Shown: positions 9,079 to 20,546 of the stretch, piece by piece
Position numbering within the stretch: the stretch's first letter is position 1
Layout: each line of letters opens with the position of its first letter
Assembly: GCA_963759115.1 (NCBI GenBank)
Contig: CAVWXT010000005.1
Coordinates: 1,240,001 to 1,304,000 of the forward strand
Origin: CAVWXT01 sp963759115
GTDB taxonomy: Bacteria > Planctomycetota > Planctomycetia > Pirellulales > Thermoguttaceae
Direction: 5' to 3'
Length of the DNA stretch: 64,000 nucleotides
Made by a program: the position numbers and the translations under genes
The notes under the pieces: generated by a model
Told to the model about the DNA's origin: nothing
Databases searched by the model: none
What the model saw: the letters and a program-made list of their open reading frames with translations, nothing else

Positions 9079-9967
9079 ATGAATGCGTCCGCCCACATCT
9101 TGATGTGCCCGCCGGAGTTCTACGGGATCGAGTACGAGATCAATCCCTGGATGGACCGCCGCCGGCAGGCCGATCACGACGTTGGCGTTGCGTCAGTGGT
9201 CGCAACTTCGCGGCCTGCTGGAGTCGCACGGGGCCAAGGTCTCGTGCATGGCGCCGAGTAAACGGCCTGCCCGACCTGGTGTTTACGGCCAACGCGGCCT
9301 TGATCTATCGCGACGTGGCCGTGCCGGCCCGGTTCCGGCATCCTCAGCGGCAGCAGGAAGAGGCTTACGGCCGCCAGTGGTTCGCGGCAGCACGGCTTTC
9401 AGGTGCAGTCCGCTTGAGTGCGATGCGTATTTCGAAGGGGCCGGCGACGCGCTGTTCTGCGGCGAGACGCTTTTCGCCGGCTATCGCATCCGCAGCGACG
9501 TCCGCGGGCATCAGGAGTTGGGCGAACTGCTGCGGCTGCGAAGTCATCCCGTTGGAACTGGTCGATCGAGCGCTACTACCATCTCGACACGTGTTTTTGC
9601 CCGCTGGCGCCGGGCATGGCGATCTACTATCCGCCGGCCTTCGACGCCTACGCCCGCGACGTGCTCCGCGCGAACGTCGCCGATCTGATCGCGGTCAACG
9701 ACGAAGAGAGCCGAGCACTTCGCCTGCAATGCCGTGGTGCTGGGCAAGACGGTCATCACCAACAGCGGCTGCCCGGCGCTGCACCGGCAGCTTCGCGAGC
9801 GCGGATTCGAGCCGGAGGAATGTCCGTTGAGCGAGTTCGTCAAGGCCGGCGGCAGCGCCAAGTGCCTGACGCTGCGCCTCGACGGCGAAGACGCGGCCGC
9901 CTGGAAGTTGGCCGAGTCGGCTTCGCGCAGTCGCTCACCGACGCCCCATCTGCCGGATGGCGGCTGA
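9079..9967 (+). pseudogene. Arginine dihydrolase / amidinotransferase-like (GME superfamily), many frameshifts
   Basis: Joining frames gives MNASAHILMCPPEFYGIEYE, INPWMDRRRQADHDV, GLPDLVFTANAALIYRD, YFEGAGDALFCGETLFAGYR, YYHLDTCFCPLAPGM, a VVLGKTVITNSGCPALHR segment with a candidate catalytic Cys, and CPLSEFVKAGGSAKCLTLRL. These are hallmarks of the arginine deiminase/dimethylargininase/ArgZ-type guanidino-group enzymes; FTANAAL and SAKCLTLRL are typical of the ArgZ/AgrE dihydrolase subgroup. At least seven single-base shifts, nearly all +1 insertions (near 9183, 9255, 9388, 9410, 9540, 9570, 9705), break it. Adjacent to the ornithine cyclodeaminase-like gene, so the pair looks like a split AgrE. 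Start chosen at 9079. Confidence 0.75.
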
Positions 9968-10325
9968 TTGCAGTCGCGGCTGCACCGGTTATAATGACCA
10001 GTCCCGCAGTCCCCGTAGCACCATCGACGGGCGAAACTTGACCGGGCCTTGTGGTGCGTTTCACGCACCCAGCCCTTTCAAGGTGAGCCTAAGTGATGAA
10101 ACCAACGGGAGTTCAGGCGTTTTCGCGCTTGGTATCGTTTTGGCGACGTGACAGCGCCAAGTTGCTGGCCGTTGCGACACGGAGCGTGCGTTGCGAAACG
10201 ACTTGCTTCTAGCGTGTTTTCGTTCTCCAGTTTATCCAGGCAACCAAGTCAGCACCTTGAAAGGGCTGGTTTCACGCACCCTACAAGGGCTGGCCAAAGC
10301 TAGAGTCGTTCCACGGAGAACCATC
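9968..10325. other. Intergenic region with two GTTTCACGCACC repeat arms
   Basis: No gene recognised. GGTGCGTTTCACGCACCC at 10053-10070 and GGTTTCACGCACCCTAC at 10268-10284 belong to the same repeat family as the array at 29355-29484. Between them lies a unique ~200 bp without obvious coding potential. Confidence 0.6.
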
Positions 10326-10791
10326 GTGAATCAAACCATTACGCTGATCGTCAACGGCAAGAGCACGACGGTCACGACCGACCCGACCCGGCCGCTGCTG
10401 GAAGTTCTTCGCGAAGACCTGCAATTGACCGGCACGAAGTACGGCTGCGGCGACGGGCGGTGCGGGGCCTGCACGGTGCTGATCGACGGCAAGCGCGAAC
10501 ACTCCTGCCTGACCCCGGTGGCCGATGTCGCCGGAAAGGCGATCACCACCATCGAAGGGCTGGCCACCAACGGCGCTCTGCACCCGGTCCAGGAAGCCTT
10601 CCTCGCCGAGGGCGCCATGCAGTGCGGCTATTGCACGCCCGGCATGATCATGGCCACCGTGGCCCTGCTGAACAGCCAATCCGCATCCCAGCGATGAAGA
10701 AATCCTGGAGTGGATCAACGGCAACCTCTGCCGCTGCAACGGCTACCCCAAGATTCTCCGCGCGATCCGCCGCGCGGCCGGCAAGGCGTGA
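10326..10791 (+). CDS. Xanthine dehydrogenase/isoquinoline oxidoreductase-type 2Fe-2S subunit
   Basis: GTG start at 10326 after GGAGAA, beginning VNQTITLIVNGKSTTVTTDP. Plant-type 2Fe-2S cluster motif GCGDGRCGACTVLIDG, then the second all-helical cluster domain with MQCGYCTPGMIMA and CRCNGYPKI. This is the ~155-residue electron-transfer subunit of molybdenum hydroxylases, feeding electrons from the Mo site. A +1 insertion near 10678 separates ALLNS from NPHPSDEEILEWINGNL. The large subunit starts 32 bp downstream, so they form an operon. Close to IorA/aldehyde oxidase small subunits; exact substrate unknown. Confidence 0.88.
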
Positions 10792-10823
10792 ACGGCCCCG
10801 AACCATTCTCGTGGAGACGAACC

Positions 10824-13020
<2,197 letters not shown>

Positions 13021-13027
13021 GCGAGAA

Positions 13028-14377
13028 ATGAAACCGTTGGGCGTGCTTCTGAGCGTCGGCCTGCTTGTTGTCTGCGTGGGCTGCACGCGCCGAACTGACC
13101 ACGCAGACAAGACGCTTCCCCAGTGGAAATCCGATTTGCGCGACCTGGACCCAGGCGTCCGGTTCACCGCCGCCGAGACCTTGGGGAGAATGGGGCCGAC
13201 GGCCCTCCCCACGCTGACCGAAGCGCTGCGGGACAAGAACGCCGACGCCCGCAATGCGGCCGAGTATGCGTTCGGGAAGATCGCGCCAGAAGACAAAGCG
13301 GCGGCCGTCTCGGCGCTCGCCGAGATGCTGGCGGACAAGGCATCGATTGTCGGCAGTTCTGCCGCCATCGCGGCTTTGGGCAACATTGGGCCGGAAGCCA
13401 TCCCGACTCTCACCCCACTGCTGTGCGACAAAGATTCAGGCATTCGCGCGGCTGCCGTCTGGTCTTTGGTGAAGGTGGGACCGGAGGACAAAGTGGTGAT
13501 CTCGGCTCTGGCGCAAGTGGCGGGGGACGACGAGATGGTCGTTCGCGCCGGCGTGGCCTCGGCCTTCGAGGCGATGGGACCCAAGGCCATCCCGATCCTT
13601 ACGGACCTGCTGCGGGACCAGAACGCGGACGTTCGCAGCGGCGCCGCCCTGTCCTTGGGGCTCGTGGGAGCGGAGGGCAAAGCGGCGGCCATTCCGATGC
13701 TAAAAGAACTGCTGCGGGACGAAGACCCCATCGTCCGCGGCGGCGCCGCCGCGGCCGTGGGACATCTGGGGGACGAGGGCAAGGCGGCGAAACCTGCCGT
13801 CTCGGCATTACTGCAGGACGAGGACTTGAGCGTCCGCCTTGCCGCCGCCAAGGCCTTGCTCGCGCTGGGGGCCAGGGACGAGGCCCTCCCAACCCTCACC
13901 GAATTGCTCCACGACAAGGACCCGAAGATCCGGCTGGCCACCGCGCGGGCCCTGACGAAGAATCGGTCGAGAGATAGCCCCGCCGCCGTATCGACACTCG
14001 TTGCATTGATGGAGCACAAGGACTCGAACATCCGTCTCGACGCCGCCAAGGCGCTGTTCGCGGTGGGGCTAAGGCTCCCGGCAATTCCCACTTTCACGGC
14101 CTTGATGCAGGACAAGGACCCGAAGATCCGGCTGGCCGCCGCGCAGGTCCTGACGCAGATCAGGTTGAGAGACAGCTCTGCCGCCGTCTTGATCCTTGGC
14201 GACTTGTTGGCGGACAAGGACGCACGCATCCGTGAGGCTGCCGCCACGACCCTGGGGAAGGCGGGGCCAAATGCCAAGCCCGCGATTCCCGCACTCAAGG
14301 AACTCCTTAAAGACGAGGACCGCTCCGTTCGGGAGGCCTCCGCGGCGGCGTTGGAAATGCTGAAGCGGGGCGAGTAG
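13028..14377 (+). CDS. HEAT-repeat lipoprotein
   Basis: 449 residues. MKPLGVLLSVGLLVVCVGC is a lipoprotein signal with the lipobox Cys at residue 19. The rest is about a dozen HEAT/PBS-lyase-like repeats of ~35 residues of the type ALPTLTELLxDKDPKIRLAA, ending EDRSVREASAAALEMLKRGE. Such solenoids serve as protein-binding scaffolds; no enzyme motif is seen. It starts seven bases after the stop of the molybdoenzyme subunit, so it may be co-transcribed, but a functional link is not shown. Confidence 0.88.
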   Translation: MKPLGVLLSVGLLVVCVGCTRRTDHADKTLPQWKSDLRDLDPGVRFTAAETLGRMGPTALPTLTEALRDKNADARNAAEYAFGKIAPEDKAAAVSALAEMLADKASIVGSSAAIAALGNIGPEAIPTLTPLLCDKDSGIRAAAVWSLVKVGPEDKVVISALAQVAGDDEMVVRAGVASAFEAMGPKAIPILTDLLRDQNADVRSGAALSLGLVGAEGKAAAIPMLKELLRDEDPIVRGGAAAAVGHLGDEGKAAKPAVSALLQDEDLSVRLAAAKALLALGARDEALPTLTELLHDKDPKIRLATARALTKNRSRDSPAAVSTLVALMEHKDSNIRLDAAKALFAVGLRLPAIPTFTALMQDKDPKIRLAAAQVLTQIRLRDSSAAVLILGDLLADKDARIREAAATTLGKAGPNAKPAIPALKELLKDEDRSVREASAAALEMLKRGE

Positions 14378-14452
14378 CGCCGCCACCCTGCGCGCCGCGG
14401 CCATGCGGGGACGATGGGCGCGCCTCCATGCCGGCACGCGCCGAGTTGCCGA

Positions 14453-15969
14453 TCAGGGCCCGACCTCCACTCGGACTACCATCGCCGTGACGTCGTCAAT
14501 GGGCTTCGTCGGCCCGCAGAACTTGCGGACGGCGTGGAACAGGCGGCCGACGATCTCGGCGGCCGTGCCGGTTTGGGCCGCACGGACGGTATCGAGCAGG
14601 CGATCGGTTCCGAATGCGTCGCCTGCGGGCGATTGCGCCTCCAAGATTCCGTCCGTCACCAGAAGCAGCAGATCACCCGATTCCAGCGACACGCTGCCCC
14701 CGCGCGAAACTCGGTGTCCGCCGCGATGGCCAGCGGCAGGGCCGTGCTCTCCAACCGGGCCTTGACGGCCCCGAATGCATCCAGGATGTAGCCCGTGGGA
14801 TGTCCCGCGCTGGTGTAGGTGAGCGTGCGGGCGCGCACGTCGAGCCGGCCCAGGAAGAGGGTTACGAAGCGGTGCTGCTCGCCGACGTCCATCAAGCAGC
14901 GGTTGACCCGGCCCAGGATCTCGCCCACGTCGTCATGGATCTCCGCCGACGATCGCAGAAATGCCTGCGTTGAGGCCATCAGCAGCGCGGGGCCCAGTCC
15001 GTGCCCGCATACGTCGGCGATCGCCAGCCCGATGCTCTCGCCGCGCATGGGAATGTAATCGAAGTAGTCGCCGCTGGTGAACTCGGCGGGAAAGGACGCC
15101 CCGGCCACGTCGAAACCGGCCAGTTGCGGCGGCCCCGCCGGCAGGAGACGTTCCTGGATCTGCTGTGCCGCCAGCATCTGCGTCTGCTGTTCCCGCAACG
15201 TTTGCTCGGCCCGACGGCGCCGCTCCATCTGGCGCCGCAGGCTGTGCGACCCCAGCCCGATGCCCGCCACGCCGACCAGCCACATGCCGCCGTAACCCGA
15301 CAGCCTGCGAAGCATCTCCGCGCGCTGATTGGGCCACACCACGCTCATGGGAAGCGACACGCTGAACCCGCCATAGATCTGTCCCGTGCGGCTCGCTTGT
15401 TCCGGGTGACATTTCACGCAACTCCGCTCGAGCACCAGCGGCCGCATCAATCGCATGTACGGCTCCTGGTCGATGGAGCTCACGGAGCTCACCTCCGACC
15501 GCCCCCGTCCGATCGCGTCCAGGGCCCCGACCTCCCAAAGATCGGGCGGCGTTCGGGAGCCGGAGACCGTCTGCGCGAACGTGGCCGGCCGGGCGTGCAA
15601 GTCCGACTTTTCGTCGGAGTAATCGCGCAACTGCGCAATCATGTCAATCGGGTTGACCAACGTCAAACGCCCGCCCGACGGCAGCACCGCGTCCCGGTCG
15701 CGCAAGTGGGTAAGTCTCGGATTCGGTTGGGTGGCCTTGCTCACCTGGGCGTACAGGCCGCCGAGCGCCGAGTACCAGCGGAGGAAACCTTCGTTTCTCT
15801 TGCAGGTCCCGCGGGCCTCCGCCCGGGCAACGTCTTCCGCGTGGTTGCGCTGATTGACCAGTTCCCAGGCGAGAGTTGCACCAACCGCAACCGTCCAGAA
15901 TACCGCCAGGGCCACGACGTAACCCCACAGCCAAAACGGCTCGGAGGGCCGGCGATCGGCTTCGCTCAT
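14453..15969 (-). CDS. Membrane SpoIIE-type PP2C phosphatase with c-haem (DUF3365/Tll0287-like) sensor, copy A
   Basis: Starts MSEADRRPSEPFWLWGYVVA after AGGAG. First TM helix about residues 12-36; an extracytoplasmic DUF3365-like domain carries CVKCHPEQ (CxxCH, residues 185-189), a c-type haem attachment motif; a second TM helix follows at about 228-250; then a coiled-coil linker (ERRRRAEQTLREQQTQMLAA) and a PP2C/SpoIIE domain with SGDYFDYIPM and ADVCGHGLGPALLM metal-binding Asp residues. Likely a redox or ligand sensor that dephosphorylates an anti-anti-sigma partner. A frameshift near 14693 separates ACRWNR from SLESGDLLLLVTDGILEAQS. It is about 80% identical by eye to the upstream neighbour. 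Confidence 0.85.
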
Positions 15970-16144
15970 CAGACGCTCCTTTGGCATGCCTGAAACCAAT
16001 CCAAGAACAGCCTCGCAATTTCGCCGCAGAGCGGATATCAATCCGCTCGAACGGAACAGTCGGCACGATTTGCCGCAGGACGAGTTTTCCAACTCGTGCT
16101 GCAAACGGACTTGACTTACTCTGGCGCAACTCCCGTGCTCGGGA

Positions 16145-17662
16145 TCACGATGTCGCTTCGACCTGGATCACCATAGCCGTCACGTCGTCAACGGGCTTCT
16201 CCGGCCCGCAGAACGCGCGGACGGCTTGGAACAGGCGGTCAACGATCTCGGCGGCCTTGCCGGGTTGGGCCGCGCGAACGGTGTCGAGCGCGCGTTCGGC
16301 CCCGAACACCTCGCCGGTGGGCGATCGTGCCTCCAGGATTCCGTCGGTCACCAGAAGAACCGTGTCGCCCGCTTCGAGCGACACGCTGTTCCCCGAGCTA
16401 AACTCGGTGTCCATCGCGATGCCCAACGGCACGGCCGTGCTCTCCAACCGGCTCTTGACGATTCCGGATGCATCCAACACGTAGCCCGCGGGATGTCCGG
16501 CGCTGACGTAGGTGAACGTGCGGGCGCGCACGTCGAGGCGGCCAAGGAAGAACGTCACGAAGCGGTGCTGCTCGGCGACGCCCTGCAAGCAGCGGTTGAC
16601 GTGGCCCACGATTTCGCCAAGGTCGTCATAGACCTCCGCCGACGATCGCAGAAAGGCCTGTGTCGAGGCCATCAGCAGGGCGGGGCCCAGTCCGTGCCCG
16701 CATACGTCGGCGATCGCCAGTCCGACGCACTCGTCGCACATGGGAATGTAGTCGAAATAATCGCCGCTGGTGAACTCGGCCGGAAAGGACGCCCCGGCGA
16801 CGTCGAACCCGGCCAGTTGCGGCGGCCCGGACGGCAGGAGGCGTTTCTGAATCTGTTGCGCCGCCAACATCTGCGTCTGGTGTTCCCGCAACGTCTGCTC
16901 GGCCTGACGGCGCCGCTCCATCTGGCGCCGCAGGCTGCGCGACCCCAGCCCGATGCCCGCCAGGCCGACCAGCCACATGCCGCCGTAACCCAACAGGCTG
17001 CGATACATTTGATCGCGTTGGTTGGGCCACACCACGCTCATCGGAATCGACACGCTGAACCCGCCATAGATCTGCCCCGTGTGGCTCGCCTGATCCGGGT
17101 GACACTTCACGCAAGTCCACTCGAGCTCCAGCGGCCGCATCAGTCGCAAATACTGCTCTTGTTCGATAGGCCGTACTGCACTCACCTCCTCCCCGCCTCG
17201 TTCGATGGCGTTCAGGGCCCCGATTTCCCAGAGATCGGGAGCCGTTTGGGGGTTGTAATCGGTCTGCTCAAACGTGGTCGGCCGGGCGTGCAAGGTCGAC
17301 TTATCGTCGGAGTAAGCGCTCAACTGCGCAAGCATGTTAATCGGGTTGACCAACGTCACGCGATCGCCCGACGGGAGCACGGCATCCCGGTCGGGCAAGT
17401 AGGCGAGTTTCGGGTTCGGTTGCGTGGCCTTGCCCACCTGGGCATACAGGCCGCCGAGCGCCGAGTACCAGCGGAGGAAGCCCTCGTTCCTCTTGCAGAG
17501 CCCTCGGGCCTCCGCCCGGGCTAGGTCTCGCGCGTGGTTGCGCTGATTGACCAGTTCCCAGGCAAGCGTGGCGCCGACCGCGGCCGTCCAAAACACGGCC
17601 AGGGTCAAGACGTAACCCCGCAGCCAGAACGCTTCGGAAGGCCGGCGGTTGGCTTCGCGCAT
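16145..17662 (-). CDS. Membrane SpoIIE-type PP2C phosphatase with c-haem (DUF3365/Tll0287-like) sensor, copy B
   Basis: Intact 505-residue paralogue, starting MREANRRPSEAFWLRGYVLT. Same order: TM helix, DUF3365-like domain with CVKCHPDQ, TM helix with GYGGMWLVGLAGIGLGSRSL, linker ERRRQAEQTLREHQTQMLAA, SpoIIE domain with SGDYFDYIPM, ADVCGHGLGPALLMA and terminal DDVTAMVIQVEA. One visible difference is CDECVGLA (extra Cys pair) in place of RGESIGLA in copy A, next to the first metal-binding Asp. The two genes are in tandem, 175 bp apart, so this is a recent duplication. No anti-sigma or STAS gene lies beside them. Confidence 0.88.
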   Translation of the reverse strand: MREANRRPSEAFWLRGYVLTLAVFWTAAVGATLAWELVNQRNHARDLARAEARGLCKRNEGFLRWYSALGGLYAQVGKATQPNPKLAYLPDRDAVLPSGDRVTLVNPINMLAQLSAYSDDKSTLHARPTTFEQTDYNPQTAPDLWEIGALNAIERGGEEVSAVRPIEQEQYLRLMRPLELEWTCVKCHPDQASHTGQIYGGFSVSIPMSVVWPNQRDQMYRSLLGYGGMWLVGLAGIGLGSRSLRRQMERRRQAEQTLREHQTQMLAAQQIQKRLLPSGPPQLAGFDVAGASFPAEFTSGDYFDYIPMCDECVGLAIADVCGHGLGPALLMASTQAFLRSSAEVYDDLGEIVGHVNRCLQGVAEQHRFVTFFLGRLDVRARTFTYVSAGHPAGYVLDASGIVKSRLESTAVPLGIAMDTEFSSGNSVSLEAGDTVLLVTDGILEARSPTGEVFGAERALDTVRAAQPGKAAEIVDRLFQAVRAFCGPEKPVDDVTAMVIQVEATS

Positions 17663-17927
17663 TATACGCTCCTTTTCGTGCTTTCTTCTGCGATCCGGCC
17701 GGAATATGGCCGGCCGACTGTCGCTTGACCAAGGATACTCGCTAACATTCTCGACAGGAAGGTATCCGTTCCGGGGACCGAGAGAGCACCGCCCGCGAGT
17801 CCACCCGCACAATGTTGCAGATGTGCCACAAAAGAGGTAGGATGGCCGTTGTTGAGGGCGATGCGTCAATCGACGAGACAGATCCGCGCCGCAGGTTGCT
17901 CAACACCTTCTTGCGGGAAGAAAGAAC

Positions 17928-18959
17928 ATGGAACCGATTGGCGAGTGCGTGAGCCACGGCCTTCTCGACATTCATCGGAAGATCGTCGAACTGATCGACG
18001 GCGGCCGGCCACTGGCTCTCGCCGTGGTTCTGTCGACCGAAGGTTCGACGCCGCAATGCGTCGGGGCGAAGGCCGCGATCGACGCCGCGGGCCGCATCTG
18101 GGGCACCGTGGGTGGCGGCGCGGTCGAGGCCGAGGCGCGGCGGGTCGCCATCGAGGCCTGCCGATCGCAATGCCCCGCTGTCTTTGACTTCCATCTGGAG
18201 AACGACGACGCGGGAGGGGCCGAGCCGATCTGCGGCGGACGGATGCGGATTCTGGTGGATCCCACGGTCGCCAGGCACCGATCGTGCTACGCCGCGGCAG
18301 CCGAGGCCCTGGAGCAGCGCAAGCGCGGAACCTTGCGAACCACGATACAATCGGGCGCCGAGACCGAGGTTCGCGTCGAATGGTTGGCCGGGCAGGCGGA
18401 TGGCCTGCCGCACTTGGAAATGCAGCAGACCGGAAACCGCTGCGACGAATTGTTCGTCGAGCCGGTCATCCCCCGGCCGCTGCTGTTGGTGGCGGGCGCC
18501 GGTCACGTGGGCCAGGCGCTGGCGGTCCAGGCGGCGCAGATCGGCTTCGACGTCACGGTGATCGACGATCGGCCCGAGTTTGCCCACTCGGCCCTCTTTC
18601 CGCAGGGGGTCAGGGTCTGTTGCCGTCCGGCTGCCCAGCAGATCGCCGCAGAGCCCATGGCCGCGGACACGTACGTGGTAATCGTCACGCGCGGCCACCG
18701 GCACGATGCCGAGGCGTTGGCGGCCTGCGTCCATCGGCGGCCCGCCTACATCGGCATGATCGGAAGCCGCCGCAAGGTGGCATTGCTGCGCAAGAACTTT
18801 CTTGAGAATCGCCTGGCCACGGAGGAGGAACTCGATCGGGTTTTCGCGCCCATCGGGCTGGCGATCGGCGCGGTGACCGTGCCGGAAATCGCCGTGAGCA
18901 TCGCGGCCCAACTCATTGCCGTGCGGCGGAAGGCCGGCCGCGATCCTTCGCCACGATGA
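17928..18959 (+). CDS. xdhC: XdhC/CoxI family molybdenum-cofactor maturation protein
   Basis: 343 residues. N-terminal XdhC/CoxI domain with LALAVVLSTEGSTPQCVGAK, GRIWGTVGGGAVEAEARR and EPICGGRMRILVDP; C-terminal Rossmann domain with LLLVAGAGHVGQALAVQAAQ and YIGMIGSRRK. XdhC binds and sulfurates Mo cofactor and inserts it into xanthine-dehydrogenase-type enzymes, consistent with the molybdoenzyme genes at 10326-13020. The stop overlaps the next ATG (ATGA), which indicates coupling to the membrane protein and mocA. Confidence 0.9.
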   Translation: MEPIGECVSHGLLDIHRKIVELIDGGRPLALAVVLSTEGSTPQCVGAKAAIDAAGRIWGTVGGGAVEAEARRVAIEACRSQCPAVFDFHLENDDAGGAEPICGGRMRILVDPTVARHRSCYAAAAEALEQRKRGTLRTTIQSGAETEVRVEWLAGQADGLPHLEMQQTGNRCDELFVEPVIPRPLLLVAGAGHVGQALAVQAAQIGFDVTVIDDRPEFAHSALFPQGVRVCCRPAAQQIAAEPMAADTYVVIVTRGHRHDAEALAACVHRRPAYIGMIGSRRKVALLRKNFLENRLATEEELDRVFAPIGLAIGAVTVPEIAVSIAAQLIAVRRKAGRDPSPR

Positions 18960-19525
18960 ACGTGCTTTACCCCAAGATTCCCCTGAGATTGCTGCCGCGG
19001 ATGCTGGGCTATGCCGTGCTCGGGGCGGTGTTGGCGGGGCTGTATGGGGCGATCCACGATCAGATCACGTACGCCCTTTCGCCGGAGTATTTTACCTGCC
19101 TGAAGTTTGATCAGTTTCATTGGGCCGACGTCGGATTGCCCCCGAAGATGTTCGTTGCCGAGATCGGTTTTCTTGCCACGTGGTGGGTCGGTTTCTTTGC
19201 GGCGTGGTTCCTGGCCCGCGTTGCCGTCCCCGCGCTGCCGGCCGACGCGGCGTGTCGCTGCATGCTTCGCGGATTTCTGATCGTGTTCGCCTTGGCCGTC
19301 TCGGGTGGATTGGCGGGCTACGCTCTGGGGCTTGCGCGGCAGTGGGGCTCCGGCTTCGCGGCGTGGGAGGCGACCGGGGCGAACCTTGGCGTCGCCGATA
19401 TTCCGAGTTTCGTACGCGTGGCGTACATTCACAATGGAGGCTACCTTGGCGGGCTCGTGGGCCTGATCGTTGCGATCGTCTACGTTCGGAGAATCACGAA
19501 GACTGCATCGGAGACGCTGCGATGA
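18956..19525 (+). CDS. Unknown four-helix membrane protein between xdhC and mocA
   Basis: 189 residues, starting MNVLYPKIPLRLLPRMLGYA. Four predicted membrane segments: LGYAVLGAVLAGLYGAI, VGFFAAWFLARVAV, FLIVFALAVSGGLAGYALGL and GGYLGGLVGLIVAIVYV. No domain that I recognise. Both ends overlap neighbours by ATGA, with xdhC before and mocA after, so it is tightly coupled to molybdenum-cofactor maturation genes. A role in export or membrane attachment of the molybdoenzyme, or in molybdate handling, is possible but not shown. Confidence 0.85.
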   Translation: MNVLYPKIPLRLLPRMLGYAVLGAVLAGLYGAIHDQITYALSPEYFTCLKFDQFHWADVGLPPKMFVAEIGFLATWWVGFFAAWFLARVAVPALPADAACRCMLRGFLIVFALAVSGGLAGYALGLARQWGSGFAAWEATGANLGVADIPSFVRVAYIHNGGYLGGLVGLIVAIVYVRRITKTASETLR

Positions 19526-20127
19526 TCGGCGCCATCATACCGGCCGCCGGACAATCTCGCCGGATGGGAGTGCAAAAGCACCTCCTGCCGTTCGGAGCGA
19601 CGACCGTCATCGGGCATATCGTCGACCAGATTTTTCAGGGCGGCATCAGCGATGTCCGCGTCGTCGTCGGCCATCAGGCGGATCGGATCGCCGCGGCGTT
19701 GTCGGGCCGGCCCGTTCGCATCGTACCCAATCCCGATTACCGGCAGACGGACATGCTTTCGTCGGTCCGCTGCGGGCTGCGGGCGCTGCCGCCTACGTGC
19801 GAGGCGATCCTGGTGGCGTTGGGCGACCAGCCGGCGATCACCGCGGAGTTGGTCCGCACGATGGGCGAATCTTTCTCGGCCACGGGCGAGGGAATCGTCG
19901 TGCCCGCGTACGGCGGCAAGCGAGGACACCCGCTGCTGTTCGCCACGCGGTATGGCAGCGAAATACTTACAAGCTACGATGACGTCGGGCTGCGGGGACT
20001 GTTGGCCGCTCACTCGGAAGCCGTTTTCGAGCTTTCGGTGGCCACCTCCGCCGTGCTTTCCGACATGGACTATCCCGAGGACTACCGGCGGGAACTGGCC
20101 CGGCTTGAAGAAAACGGCGGCGCGTAG
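19522..20127 (+). CDS. mocA: Molybdenum cofactor cytidylyltransferase-like NTP transferase
   Basis: 201 residues. The nucleotide-binding signature AIIPAAGQSRRMGVQK is at the N-terminus; ILVALGDQPAITAELV holds the metal-binding DxP; VPAYGGKRGHPLLF and DDVGLRGLL follow. This is the MobA-like family; linked to xdhC it is most likely MocA, which makes the cytosine dinucleotide form of Mo cofactor used by XDH-type enzymes. A nicotine-blue-oxidoreductase-like assignment is also common for this family, so the exact nucleotide is uncertain. Confidence 0.85.
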   Translation: MIGAIIPAAGQSRRMGVQKHLLPFGATTVIGHIVDQIFQGGISDVRVVVGHQADRIAAALSGRPVRIVPNPDYRQTDMLSSVRCGLRALPPTCEAILVALGDQPAITAELVRTMGESFSATGEGIVVPAYGGKRGHPLLFATRYGSEILTSYDDVGLRGLLAAHSEAVFELSVATSAVLSDMDYPEDYRRELARLEENGGA

Positions 20128-20439
20128 GGCGTTGTTTCCGGGTGTGGTGTGCGTTTCTCGAACGGTCCTGCCCCCCTTGCCCCCGCGTGAGGAAGCCGGT
20201 ACGATGCATTGTGTCCTCTACCATGTTCGTGTTGCCGATGCGATATTTTTGGTGAGCCGATAAGAATGCCCGTTGAGCGCCTGAATCAAAGGCCCTGGAA
20301 GCGTGTATAGCCGATGACCGCCTTGTGCGGCAGCGGATCACACAACCCGGGGTCCAGGTTGCTCCCCTAGCAATGCGGGCTCTCAAAAGAGCATCGCCAC
20401 GGCATTACGGCGGAGGACATTTTTATTGGTGGTGAATAG

Positions 20440-20517
20440 GTAGATGCGGCATCTTGCCGCATTGTTTTGAGTCGTCGTTTTTTATGAAGGCATGAAGCGG
20501 CAAGATGCCGCTTCTAC
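20440..20517. repeat. Palindromic element P5 within the 20128-20546 intergenic region
   Basis: Arms GTAGATGCGGCATCTTGCCG (from 20440) and the inverse ending 20517, near-perfect over 21 bp, loop 36 bp. The rest of the 419-bp gap has no gene that I recognise. Confidence 0.88.
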
Positions 20518-20546
20518 ACAATGGTTGACTTGCGCCTGAACTCGCT

